64,000 nucleotides of DNA from Deinandra increscens subsp. villosa (taxonomy: Eukaryota; Streptophyta; Magnoliopsida; Asterales; Asteraceae), in contig JBCNJP010000010.1 of the NCBI GenBank assembly GCA_039602395.1, positions 38,077,874 through 38,141,873 on the forward strand. Reading direction: 5' to 3'. This document shows positions 1 to 11,222 of this stretch, in pieces. Within the stretch, counting starts at the first letter, position 1; every line of letters starts with the position of its first letter. The translations under genes and the position numbers were made by a program. The notes beneath the pieces were generated by a model. It searched no databases, was not told where the DNA came from, and worked only from the letters and a program-made list of their open reading frames with translations.

Positions 1-147
1 TCTTACCTTAGCTTAGTTACAATCCGACAGGTACACTTGCCTTAGGGTTCGGTCTAGTTTAGGTAGTTTCGGTAAAATTAGGTGTGTCTAGGTCTAGGTT
101 AGGTCTAGGTTTTAATAGTTATTTTTAGGTACGTTCCGAACACATCA
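1..147 (+). mobile_element. 3' part of a Ty3/gypsy 5' LTR (partial)
   Basis: The segment ends in ACACATCA, and seven bases later a tRNA-Asp-type primer binding site begins, which is how a 5' LTR joins its internal region. The LTR start lies outside the window. Within it are imperfect short repeats of TAGGTCTAGGT around 85-118. Athila/Tat-type gypsy elements use this primer-site sequence, so I infer that lineage. No gag follows on the right, so the element is broken. Confidence 0.6.
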
Positions 148-153
148 AGTTTT

Positions 154-173
154 TGGCGCCGTTGCCGGGGATC
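154..173 (+). other. Primer binding site matching the tRNA-Asp 3' end
   Basis: TGGCGCCGTTGCCGGGGATC is the complement of the 3' end of plant tRNA-Asp, where minus-strand DNA synthesis of many Athila/Tat-type gypsy elements starts. It lies directly after the LTR end. It is too short to be a tRNA gene. Confidence 0.75.
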
Positions 174-982
174 ATGTAATATAGACAACAACAACTATGT
201 AACAAATGCCTACGAGCATGCAACCATGTAAATACTTGTTTACATTTTTGTTACACAATGCTTCATGTTTGTAAGAATCAACTACGTGGTTGTAGCAAGA
301 AAATGTGTTTGCGAAAAATGTGTTGGGCATTTACCTGATAGATAATGTGTTTACAGAAAATGAGAGAAAAAGTATGATATACCGATTAATGAGAAAGAAA
401 TTTAAATATTTATATTTTTTAATATTTTACATACGTGTAACTGTTCGTTACACATATGTATTTGTTGGCTACACATATGTAATTGTTCGTTACCTACATG
501 TAACAAAATACATTAAAAAAACTACGACAAAAAAATTTATATAAAAAAAATAACAAGACTATAACCAAATTAAAGATAAAAAAACATCCTATTTAATGGT
601 AGAATTTTTTTTATAAACTTATTATCGTATAAAAAGTTATTAACGATATAAAATAGAGGAGGAAAGTAGATATTTATGTCACATCACCTTATCACTTCAT
701 CTCAATTTAAATATAAAATTACTTAAATGCCCTTTTCTATATATTTAATAGATTTTTAAGTTTTAATTTAACTTAAATAAATTCAAATTAATCTAGACCA
801 TTCATTTTGAAAGGTGGTTAAGATGTGTGGCCCATATCTGTTCTCGCGGTTCTCACAATATTTATTGGTTCTCAAAAGATCATATCCTTATATATATACA
901 TATATATGTATATATAACTAGCATTTACGTGCCGGTGATTAGATCTTGTTGTTATTTATGTCACTTGGTTATTCTCGTTCTA

Positions 983-1026
<44 letters not shown>

Positions 1027-2285
1027 ACCGCTAACTCTGATTTAATTAAATAAATGTACGTAATTGTATCCGGTAATACAATTAATAAAAACGGGTTTTA
1101 ATAAACTTAAAATTATTACCCGTGACCTGAATACCGTTGGCAAAAACCCAACAGTTTTAACCTTTTGGATACACATGATCATTTAGTACTTTATAGAACT
1201 TTTGGAATACATTGCTATAGTTCTTTATTAGTAACTAGGTTAGTAACCTGTATAATATACAGGTTGAATATTAAGTTCGTAAGATGAGAACAATACACAA
1301 AACAAAATTGATGAGAAGTTTGAAAATTATAAATGATATAATTCATTATCAATTTTTTGCTATGCTAAAACAATGTTGAGTTCTTTCAAATTTAAGAGCT
1401 ATAACAATATGAATTTTGTTTATCAAGTAATAGATCCAGTAATTACAGTAATCATGTTTGACCGATTTAATATTTTATATTTGACGTTGTAGTGTAGGTT
1501 AGATAGTTGACCTTATATCGACCAATGTTGTCATGTTTCAAATCTGGCTTTTTAAAGCAGTAGGACCGCCGACACGTCATTCTAATTGTTATAGCATATC
1601 AAATAGTTATCTTATAGTTGCTGATTAAAATAAAGGATTTGTTGACTATTATAATAACTATTTGTATGATGAATATTAAAGAATATTTTAAAATAGAATA
1701 AACAAAAATACAATATTATGAACTTTAAAAATGACACTTTCTTAGATAATTAAAATATTAATCTTAAATAGATTAATAAATATGTATACAAATATAAAAA
1801 GCAAAAAGAACATTGTAAAGACATTAAGAAAACCCAATAAAAAAAATTAAGCAGCATAACAATATCCAAAAGTAAATTGTTATAACGATTAATATTTACA
1901 TGAAGGATAATTATTTTTATTAATTTTGTATAAATATTAATTTGTTAATTTGTTAACATGAAATAAGTATTTAATTTTGTATTAAATGTAATTTTGAATT
2001 CTACATTTGGAAATTTTTTGTATTAAATATAATGTTGAATTGTATTTTTGGAATGTAGTAATAATTAACATGGATGATGATGTGGAGGCTCTAGAAATGT
2101 GTTATTTGGACACCACTATAGTACTTTATTAGGATGAAAGATATATGCTTTGTTATTGTGAATATTTGTTTGGTTCAGTACTAACTTTATATTATTTCAT
2201 TACTGAAGCATGAAGACAAAGACAAGATAGTTAGGAGTCCATCTAACTATATTTGTTATACCTTCAGACACGTTCTTTTATTTTA
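174..2285. other. AT-rich stretch without a recognisable gene
   Basis: No ORF here resembles a known protein. An interspersed motif, GTTACACATATGTA and relatives, recurs between about 429 and 503. Pure or nearly pure TA runs are noted separately. It may be decayed internal sequence of the element whose LTR ends at 147, but nothing coding supports this. Confidence 0.5.
986..1020. repeat. (TA)n microsatellite
   Basis: About 35 bases of almost uninterrupted TA. A shorter TA-rich stretch with ACATATATATGT symmetry lies at about 890-917. Confidence 0.9.
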
Positions 2286-2361
2286 TACTGTTGCGCGTTT
2301 GAAGTTGTTACGTAATATAAAAAGGTGGAGCCGCCACAACGCGCAGCGGGTCACCATCTAG
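2286..2361 (+). mobile_element. Possible Helitron 3' terminus
   Basis: The segment holds a GC-rich inverted stretch (CCGC...GCGG at about 2331-2350) shortly before CTAG at 2358-2361, followed by T. A small hairpin 8-12 bases before a terminal CTRR, with insertion before T, is the known Helitron 3' signature. I could not identify the matching 5' TC end, and there is no Rep/helicase ORF, so this would be non-autonomous. Confidence 0.3.
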
Positions 2362-2404
2362 TATAAATAAAATACAAGTTTTTTAATATTTGTTTTGGGC
2401 ATGT

Positions 2405-3870
2405 TGGTCTTTTCTACTTTTAAAGGAGGGTTATTTTCATCCACTCTTTTCTCTATACCTTTACACGTTTCTATGGATGGCATAAAATTAAACGCCCCCA
2501 TTCTTCACAGCAAGCTTCATGACACTCCTGAATAGCGATCGAAAAGGATGCTTCACCAAACCTCATTGCTCATCTGATTTCTCTCAATCGTCTCTCTCTC
2601 TTTCTATTCTTGAAGCTACTCCACCCGTGAATCACACATAAGGTTAGAAGAGAATGGAAAACCTAAATCGAGTGGATCTTCCCTCTTTATCAAAACATAC
2701 AGTCACTTTTCCTTTAAGATTTCTAGGCTTTGCTTCCTTTCTTCATCATGTAAATGTTCCCCTAAATATCAAACTGTAAAAAGCATGCCATTAATGGAAG
2801 GCAAGGCATTTTGTGTAACTTTTAATTAAAAGAAAAGATTTTGTTCAACCTCAAAGGTAGGTAAACATCTTTGATTCCATTATTTCACAAAAACACCAAG
2901 GTAGGTAAACATCTTTGATTCTATTATTTCACACAAATTCATCTTTAGCAAGTCATCAAATAAGTCTAAATCCCTAATTCCTAGGTAACCTATTACACTT
3001 CAGCATAAAACTAAAAAAAATCAGCATCATATAGTTATCAATTCGTATTAACAAATAAAAACAAATAGACAACACTAATTTGTTTAGCATCTACATGAGT
3101 ACATCTGAAAAGAAAGGCAACGACCTTTGAGAAATTGAACAAGTTTTTTTTCAATGTACTTAAGACATATAAATTAAATAAATAGGAAAGGAACAAAATC
3201 TGAATAAAACCAAGTAAAATCATAGTAATGAATAGATATGCTTACCCTTACTTTACATCTAAGATCCATACCCGATCCAACGATCCTGTTTTCAAATTAA
3301 CCATTCCATATTATGTTTCCAACTCTAAAACATATTAGAGTTAATTTCATTTAACAATAACTTCCTTAGTAAGCATGGTACTGGGGAAACAGAGACCCCC
3401 GATGTTTACGGAATCATAAAAAAGCTTCACCGATGAACCACCGAAGAAAGGAAGCATGTGAAGAAAGCGATGAACCAATTAAACCTTTGAAACAAATACA
3501 TACCTAGATGAAAAGTCGCTGTAAGAGATCGAATGATGCGATGGGGGTGATGATGAACAGCCGCTGCTAGCGAGAGTGAATCTAAAGCGAGAAACCTAAT
3601 TTGATCGATCGATTCACTTCGTATGAAACAACAGAACACGATTAAATAACAATGATTTGATATCTGAGAGAGAGAAAAAGGTATAAACCCTAGCATCGAA
3701 TGAAGTGTTTGATGGAAGAAAGGGGTTTTGAGCTCTGTAGGGTAATAAGAAAACGGGTCAGACCGAATGGCTCTTTTTGATGATCCGCACGCGTTGATGA
3801 GATGGCCCCAACATTGGGGAAATTTGAACAATTGTGTTAACAATTGGAAAGGCTGTGGTGATGCCACCTC
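2405..3870. other. Gene-like 5'-UTR fragments, no coding sequence
   Basis: Two stretches look like plant 5' UTRs. One is on +, about 2510-2645, CT-rich. One is on -, from about 3800 down to 3508, where ATCTAG is followed by the good splice donor GTATGTATTTG. An open frame at 3427-3867 (-) has no recognisable domain and I do not call it a gene. They could be remnants of a host promoter or gene pieces carried by a transposon. Confidence 0.3.
2856..2934. repeat. 43-bp tandem duplication
   Basis: AGGTAGGTAAACATCTTTGATT followed by C/T ATTATTTCACA occurs twice head to tail, with about two differences. Confidence 0.8.
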
Positions 3871-3934
3871 ACCTTGATAACTTTTTGTTTATTAGAATAG
3901 GTAGATAAGTAAAGGTGTTTTTTTTTAGATTTTT

Positions 3935-4030
3935 GAACAAATGAGAATTTTCAAACGGGTGTTTTAATTTAAACATAGTGTTTTAATTTTTAGCATGGTG
4001 TTTAATTTTCAGCATGGTGTTTATTTTTCC
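3935..4030. repeat. Short degenerate tandem repeat
   Basis: Units built on (AGC)ATGGTGTTTAATTTT recur three to four times just upstream of the reverse transcriptase relic. Confidence 0.5.
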
Positions 4031-4089
4031 CCAAACCGTCTCCCCCTGTCGCCGAGCCCAATGTTAGATGTCCGTTTTTGCTAGACAGG

Positions 4090-6830
4090 GGGCTTCTGGA
4101 CCGGGTCTTTAAGGCCCGTGTTACTACTGTCAAGAGCATCACTCACAGTTGTCGGTTGGCTTTCTCCCAGGCCCTTAAATCCGGTGACGCCTGAGCTGGG
4201 CTGCTTCTTCTTCCTCGGTGCACTTTCCAGGTTTTTAGACCCCAGAATAGTCAGGATTGTCGCTCTGGGAAACGGAAAGCTTTGCAATGCCAGTACATCA
4301 TGATATCCTTAACTGCTTGGGGGAGGGATGATGGTGTTGAACAATTGGTTAATGGCATCTTTGACGGTCCGAGGGGGGGGGGGTTGTGGGTCCTTCATGC
4401 GCTGCTTTTGATAAAGATGATCGTGTGGCGCCCAACATCAAGCGGTGCCTCGGGAAGATCGCGGACCGTCATTTCAGCGCAGCCATGAAGGTGTTATCCT
4501 CATATGGGTTGCACCGTACAATGCCGAAACCACGCGCGCCCTAGAAGCTAAGCATCCACACCTTCCGGCCTCGTCCTTGCCATCTGTTCCCTTATCTGAG
4601 CCCCGCTTGTTACGAGCGTCGACCGGGTTCTTGAATGTATTAAATCCTTTCCCAAAGGGACGTCATATGGAAGGGATGGGCTGAGAGCCCAACACATCAT
4701 GGACAGTCTGTGTGGGGAGGGGTCTGCTACTGCCAAGGACCTTTTGGGAGCCATTACCTCGGTCGTTAAACTTTGGTTAGGGGGGGTGCCCACTTGGTTT
4801 GGCTGAATTTGTTGCTTCAGCCCCCCTTACGCCACTCCTTAAGCCCGACACTGGGATTCGGCCTATCGCCGTTGGCACCATTTGGAGGTGGTTGGTCTCC
4901 AAGTTTGCTATGCAGGGGGTTTGTAAAGATATGACCAAGTACCTTAATGATTTCCAGTTTGGGTTTGGTATGTCGGGTGGTGCTGAGGCCATTCTCCATA
5001 GTGTTAACCGCCTTGTTGGGGAGCGGCATCTCGATGGTTCCCTCGCTATGTTCAGGGTTGATTTCTCTAATGCGTTTAATTTGGTTGACCGTTCATCTTT
5101 ACTTCGCGAGGTCAGACTGAGGTGCCCGCCCATTTCGCCATGGGTTGATTTCCTATATGGGCAGCCAACCCATTTATACCCGCGGGACGACCACATCTGG
5201 GCCACTACCGGAGTTCAGCAGGGTGACCCTTTGGGTCCCCTTCTGATTGCCCTTGTCCTACACCCCTTTGTGCATCATATCTGAGATAATTGTCATCTGC
5301 TGCTCCATGCTTGGTATCTCGATGATGGTACGATCATTGGGGACACTGGGGAGGTCGCTAAGGCTCTTGGGATCATTAACGAGAGGGGCCTGCCTTTAGG
5401 TTTGGCTCTTAACATTAAGAAGGCAAAGCTCTTTTATCCATCCCAACATATATTAGCAAACCCACCAGGGGGTGAAGCTCCTTGGGAAGGGGGGGGGGGG
5501 CTGTTAGCCGTGACGGCTACTTTACAAGGGTTGGCCGCGAGGAGGGCGACTACCGCCGCCGCTCTTATGCGCCTCCTTCATAAGCTCGGCGACCTGCAAT
5601 GTGAATTCTCCTGCTTCGTTCGTGTATGGGTATTTCCAAGCTTCTCTTTGGTTTAAGAACATGTCCCCCTACTCATATGATGGTGGCTGCGGTTGGCTTC
5701 GACAAGGACCTGCGGTCGGCAGTCGAGGATATTGTCGTGTGTGGTGGTCCCTTCTTTGAGGACCTATAATGGCGGCTTGCCTCGTTGCCGATTCGGCATG
5801 GGGGTTACGGTGTTTATTCGGCAGTCGAGGTGTCGTCGTACGCCTTTGTGGCCTCGTGACCCCAATCCTGGGCACTGCAGGACTATATCCTACGGGAGAG
5901 TGAGGTTTGTGACATGGGCTCTGATTACGAGGATGCTCTGGCTAGTCTCCATGGCATAATTCCGGGCTTTGATCTAAGCGGTTTCACTAACAAGGACACC
6001 GCCCCTCAAAAGCCCAACATGTTTTGGCGATGCCCTCTTTAGTAAAAAAACATGCTCCAGATGGAAGCTACTTATGAGATGACAGTCAGACAAAAGACCG
6101 TTTGGGACTGCCTCCGGCAACCGCATGCGTAGATTTCCTCAACGCTCTCCCCACTAATGGGCTGGGGCAGCACATGTCGCCCGTTGAGTACCGGGCGATT
6201 CTTGAATATCTGCTCATGATCCCCCTCTTCCCCGTGAATGAGAAATGCCCCGTCTACAACAAGGCTTGTTTGAGTTCGTTCGGGAAGCATGTCGTTCACT
6301 GCAGAGAGCTCCCTGGGTTTAAATATAGACATGACGTGGTTCGGGATGTTCTGTTTGGCATTTTCATACGGGCTGGGATCTCGGCCAGGAAAGAAGCCCT
6401 GTTAATTTTCTATCTAATCTCTTAGATGGGCGCTCAACTCTCAGGCCAGCCAACATCCTTGTTTTTTTGGGTGGCAGAATGAGAAGCACGCTTGTGTCAA
6501 TCTTACGGGGGTTTCTCCTCTTGTGGGGCTGAGGGCCGGTACCTTCAAGGCTGGCCGACCAAGCGGCCTCCAGCGGTTGCTAGATTGGTGAACAAACACG
6601 AGAAAGCGTGCTTCGAAAATCAATATGTGTTTGTTCCCTTCGCGTTTGATACTTTCGGTCATCTTGAATCGGAGGCGGTGACCACGCTAAATCGGATCCA
6701 AAAAGTTATGCACGGGAATGTTGCGACTTCTAGAATGAAGAACGTTGTTTTTATATGTCTAGGTTTTGCTATTCAAAAAGGGCTAACGGCGCAGCTTGTT
6801 GTCCGCCTTCCCTGCATGACGACTTGAAGT
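4090..6830 (+). pseudogene. LINE-like reverse transcriptase, multiply broken
   Basis: A non-LTR-type reverse transcriptase would copy element RNA into DNA. The best-preserved frame runs from about 4799 to 5656. It shows the RPIAVGT block, palm motif A (VDFSNAFNLVDR), motif B (GVQQGDPLGPLL) and the catalytic motif YLDD at about 5315-5326. One premature TGA at 5282-5284 interrupts it, apparently a CGA arginine codon changed by C-to-T. Upstream pieces (4118-4440 and 4445-4684) and downstream pieces (5693-5959, 6102-6425, 6492-6827) continue the same protein in other frames, so there are several frameshifts. A Cys-rich segment near 6246-6300 reads CPVY where related proteins, as I remember them, have CPVC. 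It matches a widespread family annotated in plants as reverse transcriptase-domain proteins. No endonuclease domain or poly-A tail is clear. Confidence 0.75.
5488..5501. repeat. G homopolymer in the RT relic
   Basis: A run of about 12 G lies inside the RT frame. Such runs slip easily in replication and sequencing, so some of the frame damage around it may not be biological. Confidence 0.7.
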
Positions 6831-7160
6831 CATGTGTGTCTCCCTTTTCGAGTTGTAAGTTTCTATTATGGTTTAGAAAAGTTTAACATATGAAAAAGTT
6901 ATAAAGGTTTTAATATTGTTGCATATGTGCAATAATAATAATAATAAATTATTGCACCTGTGCAATAATAATTTTTAAAAAAAAATCGATTTTTTTTTAA
7001 TTTTTTCCAGAACTTAAGATAACATAATTTTAAGGATTTTGGTGCAAATTTCTTTAAAAAATATTAACTTATGAAAAAGTTATAGAGGTTTTAATATTTG
7101 TTTTCGTGTTTTCGCAATAAAAGTTATTTTCACATGACCCTTACCCTATATATATATATA
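6831..7160. repeat. Direct repeats flanking a TAA/TTG-rich spacer
   Basis: TATGAAAAAGTTATA followed by A/G AGGTTTTAATATT occurs at about 6889-6919 and again at about 7070-7098. Between them is an inverted pair around TTGCATATGTGCAATAAT / ATTATTGCACCTGTGCAA (6920-6968). No gene is visible. This could be the 3' tail of the RT relic or an unrelated small element. Confidence 0.5.
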
Positions 7161-7331
7161 TTATTGTACGAATCTCGAACCTTAAAACCTTAGAAATTAT
7201 TAGAATTATGTCCCATAATGTTTTGGTACATAAAATGATAAAAGAATAGAAGTTTAGGGGGCTAGAATGCTTTAAACCAAAGTAGAAGGGCTAAATATGT
7301 ATAAAAAAAAGTGAAAGCTAGCCGGAAATCA

Positions 7332-7354
7332 GTGGCTCGCGTATAGCGAGCCAC
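7332..7354. repeat. Perfect 9-bp hairpin in the LTR promoter region
   Basis: GTGGCTCGC, then GTATA, then GCGAGCCAC forms a perfect inverted repeat with a 5-base loop, about 170 bases before the TATA box. Confidence 0.85.
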
Positions 7355-7524
7355 ACCCACCATACTGGCGCGATACGCGAAGGAGGCACAGCGGAGAGAT
7401 TTCACATCAGGTCCGATTTTAGGACACAACACACACTTAGAGCTCAAGTTTAACCCCTATACGCGTCGATTTTTGAGGATTAGTCACCATAACACCTGTA
7501 AGGGCCTTAGGACGCATAAAATGG

Positions 7525-7530
7525 TATAAA
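7525..7530 (+). promoter_or_regulatory. TATA box of the gypsy-like LTR
   Basis: TATAAA in the context ATGGTATAAATGGGGG. About 30 bases downstream the sequence becomes CAA- and CT-rich, like a plant transcription start. The strand is inferred from the LTR end at 11211. Confidence 0.45.
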
Positions 7531-8937
7531 TGGGGGCCTCAATTCGTCCAAACAATCTGCGAATTCACTCAAAAACAACTCAAAAACCCTATTTCCAAAC
7601 CAGCCACTTCGTCGGAGCAATTCGTGCAAATGGTGAGGCTTCCGGAGCTGAAATTCTGCATTCACCCCTTATTTGGTATGTTTAAGAATAACCTATCTCA
7701 GTTTTTGATAATATTATGTCTAAGTATGGTTTCTAGACATGATTTAAAATTAGGGTTCTTGAGCTTGTTTTGCTAAAATTGGATAATCGGTTGGGAATTA
7801 GGGTCTGAATTTTCATAGGTAATCCTAATTTAATGTGTTTTAAGAAATCCCTAAGTTTACACAATTGGAAAAGGTTTGGTAATGGTTTTGTTAACGGGTC
7901 ATAATTTGGGTTTTCATAACGTTGTTCTACCCAAATTGAGCAAACGGTATTAAATTAAGCTTTGGTATTTTAAACTATATTATAAAATATTATAATGGAT
8001 AATGCCATAACTTGGCTTGAAAAGAAAATGAGTTTTGATAAAGAAACGAGAAAAACGTGAAATTAGGGTTTTGAATAATGATTATTTAATATAAAATAAT
8101 CCGGAGGGTATGGGTACTTGATTTTTGGTATGGAACTATGTTTATATATATAATAAGTATATATGGGGTTAAAATGGATAAATGATAAAGTATTTAAAAT
8201 ACCGAGTTAGTCGGATATTTAGAAGTTCGTGTGGACCGGAAGGGTAAGCGCCTGTACACTGGGGTTTCTGGCAAAGCGGGGGTGTCGCATAAATCCCAAC
8301 TGGGACCTGGCATACCTCACTGGTGATCCCGGGGTTAGAGTTTATTTATAGGAATGCGCGTCTTCATATTAGAGGGATAATATACCTATAGGGGTATTTT
8401 GGTCATTTTGACCTTAAAAGAAGTAAACCTTAATAATCAGATATTATTAAGATAATATAAGAGATAAATAAACATAGGATATCTTTATAATGTTAAACCT
8501 TGCGTTAATGCCATACGATACGCGAATTAGGTTAACTAAGGATTCTGTCAGAGGTTCTGTCTTAGTTTAACGAGTAAAGAGATAAGGTGAGTTTCTGCGA
8601 TCCCACTTTTAAATGTTTTAATGTTTTCAAGCTCATATACATACAATGTTCAACTGTTTACTTAAAAAGTATTTGAAATGCTTTTATCTAAAAGTTTGAT
8701 TATCTTAACTGATAAATTGATGAACTGTTTGAAATGATACGTGTCATGTTATGAAGAGATTAAACGTGTTAGTAATGTATATAAAATGATTATGATAGAA
8801 TAATGCATATGAAATTATTATTAGAGTTATGTGCCATATTTGCTTTAAAACTATGTGTCCAAATGATAAGGGTTTGTTAATAAACGCACAAGTGAGTATA
8901 TATGATTATATGAGAACAGGTGATGCATTTGCTGTAT

Positions 8938-9047
8938 TAATATGTGGTGGATACGCCGCTGGTACATTCTGTATACAAGCCAGTAATATAAGTTACCCGG
9001 TATATCAAAAGTGTGGAGGATATGCCGCTGGTACATCCTGTATACAT
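8938..9047. repeat. Two copies of a 35-bp repeat
   Basis: GTGG(T/A)GGATA(C/T)GCCGCTGGTACAT followed by T/C CTGTATAC occurs at about 8943-8976 and 9013-9047 within the LTR-like region. Confidence 0.8.
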
Positions 9048-9224
9048 ACACCTAGGTAAATTGGGGGATGTTCATTTGTTGCAGTATATGAGTACATTAT
9101 CATGTTTATTAGGACACCTAAGTCATATGAATATCTAACTAGGGGCAGGTAGTAGTACTTTGGTGGTTAAGGAGATGTTCGATAGAATAGAACGTCTTAA
9201 GAGTTAAAGTTACGAGAACAGTGG

Positions 9225-9450
9225 TCGATACTGAGGTTGGGGGCTTCCAGATGAAGTCACCTGAGCTGTATTCGAAACTGGAAGGACCGAATGTAGGACG
9301 GTTGTCGTTGCTAAAGTTGTGGTTTCCAGATGAAGTGACCTGAGCAGTATTCGAGACCGGGAAGGTATAGAAGAAATAGAACGGTTGTCGGTACCGAGGT
9401 TGGGGGCTTCCAGATAAAGTCACCTGAACAGTATTCGAAACTAGAAGGTA
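9225..9450. repeat. Tandem repeat, three units of 75-85 bp
   Basis: Each unit contains CTTCCAGAT(G/A)AAGT or its variant, then CACCTGA and AGTATTCGA. The third unit is cut at 9455 by the solo LTR insertion. Confidence 0.8.
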
Positions 9451-9455
9451 TAGAG

Positions 9456-10681
9456 TGTTGGGTTACGACAGTGGTATTCGGGTCCCCAATAATGTCAATT
9501 TTTTTTAATAGAATAATTATTTATGACAAATAATTATTAAATCATTTACCGAGTAATTAGTCAATTAAAGTCAAGATAATTGAATTAACAAATAATTTAA
9601 TACGCAGTGGAAAAACGATTTAATTTACAAACGCGAAGACCAGTCTATTAACGTAAAACATATACAACAGGATTCGACAATCACCAAAACGCGCAAACAC
9701 AAAAAAATGCGTTAAAACAAGAACGCAATACCACAATAAATTAAAATAAATAAATCTAAACTAACGACGAGTTTAGATATACCTGAGTGGTTATTCAAAC
9801 ACACGTTCGAGACACCGAAAGTCAACGGGTGACGCTAGGGTTTCACAGGCTACGATTCGACGGTCGAATCGAACGGTCCTCGCTGTTACGGATTTACTAC
9901 GAGGTGACTCGAGCACCGAGAAAATCACGTAAGTTGGATCGGGCGCGAACTAGGGTTTGCGGACGACGGGCAAACTCGTTGTGTGATAGTGGTTCGCGGA
10001 GGTGAGGTCGGCCGGGAAGCAGGCGAAGGCGAGGGAGGCGGCAGCGCTAGTGCGACGTGGAGGGTTGCGGCGGCGGACGACGGGCAGCGACGGCAAACAT
10101 GGGGTGTAACGGCGACTGCGACTCTGCGGTGGTTGAGGATTTATTGTTCTCGCGATCGATTGGATGAACCACCGGAGAAAACCGGTGGCGGCGGCGACCT
10201 AGGGCTAGGCCGAAATCGCAGGGAGAGAGGGAGAGGAGGAAGTCGAAAATTCTAATCTCACGATTAGGGTTTTCGTCTCCTTAATCAGTTATATATAATT
10301 GATTAAGTTCCCGATTAGTCCCTCGTTTTTATCTAATCCTTAATCGAAGCTTTCAACTGCGGGACTAACACTTTAACTCATTAAAACATTTGTCGCTAGC
10401 CGAGACTTAGCAAATATTAATCAAAAGACTGATTCGTTAATTGTCTTCTAAGACGTAAATAATATTTAAAGTCTTTCGTTGCTTAATTAATCATAATGAC
10501 TAATAATAATTAATTAATCAATATATTTATTAAACAGGTTAATAAATATTTAATTCTTCTGCGAATTTGCCGGTTATTAAGATAAGCGGACTTAAAAACC
10601 CGTTGCCTCCAGTGTAACTCTTACGGGTCTTGACCGGGTCGGGTACTTGATTTAGTCGGGTCTGGACACCTAAATCCAACA
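9456..10681 (-). mobile_element. Solo copia-type LTR, 1,226 bp
   Basis: The segment starts TGTTGGGTTACGACAGTGG and ends AAATCCAACA, so it has TG...CA ends with a short terminal inverted repeat TGTTGG/CCAACA. Perfect 5-bp target duplications TAGAG flank it at 9451-9455 and 10682-10686. It is the same family as the LTR at 18754-20091: both begin TGTTGGGTT.CGACAGTGGTAT and share GTGTAACTCTTAC and ACCGGGTCGGGT near the end. No internal sequence remains, so it arose by recombination between two LTRs. Orientation follows the homologous LTR, whose primer site shows it is on -. Confidence 0.9.
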
Positions 10682-11222
10682 TAGAGATATATGGAATTCA
10701 GGTCATAGGATTTAAAGGTTATTGAGGTAGATGTTTTCTAGAGAAACGTGTTTGATTATGACGTTATGTTATGTATAATTTTGTTATGTGTTATACTTGA
10801 TAAATGTTTGTAAAAAGAGATTTTGCAGGTTCAAAGGTTTTTACCTCACGAACGAGGTAAAGTTTTTAAAATGTAGAACTCAATAGCGTAAGCTGACCTT
10901 TTCCCGAAACCATATGTATGTCAGGTGAAGGTGAGACGTTTGGGAGCAAGGGCGGAGCCCTCGTGATAAGAGATTGATCGGGCAAGCTATAGAGGAAGCT
11001 GATGAGCGTGCTGGCTAGTTGTAGATAAATAAAGACGGATATAGTTAGTCGCTATATAGATAGATTGTAAATTATCTCAATTACTTTACGTATTTGGCTT
11101 TATAATAAATAAAGTTTTAAATTTTCCGCTGCTTATCTCTGTTGTGCCACGTGTTCATGAGTAAATCCGATGAGTGACCCTCCTGGTACCAAGTCTGGGA
11201 GTGGGCGTCACAAATACAACAT

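Larger units (their letters stand above)
7160..11211 (+). mobile_element. Long Ty3/gypsy-type LTR (chromovirus-like), interrupted
   Basis: No coding sequence is present. The segment ends in GGGAGTGGGCGTCACA at about 11196-11211, a typical end of long plant gypsy LTRs, and it has a promoter-like TATAAA at 7525-7530. Removing the solo LTR at 9456-10681 leaves roughly 2.8 kb, within the range of Tekay/Del-type LTRs. The left boundary is not fixed: I found no matching TGTGAC start, so it may be truncated on that side. No primer site or gag follows at 11212, so this is a solo or broken LTR. Confidence 0.45.

Noticed and set aside
85..118. Telomere-like repeat
   Set aside because: The TAGGTCTAGGT units are not TTTAGGG and are too few.
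305..544. 79-residue ORF near the left end
   Set aside because: It is AT-rich, with Tyr/Val repeats arising from the GTTACACATATGTA repeats; no domain and no neighbouring gene support it.
3427..3867. 146-residue ORF on -
   Set aside because: It overlaps UTR-like sequence with a splice donor and has no recognisable domain; more likely non-coding.
4081..5205. Long minus-strand ORFs opposite the RT relic
   Set aside because: They are shadows of the + strand reverse transcriptase, which has the conserved motifs.
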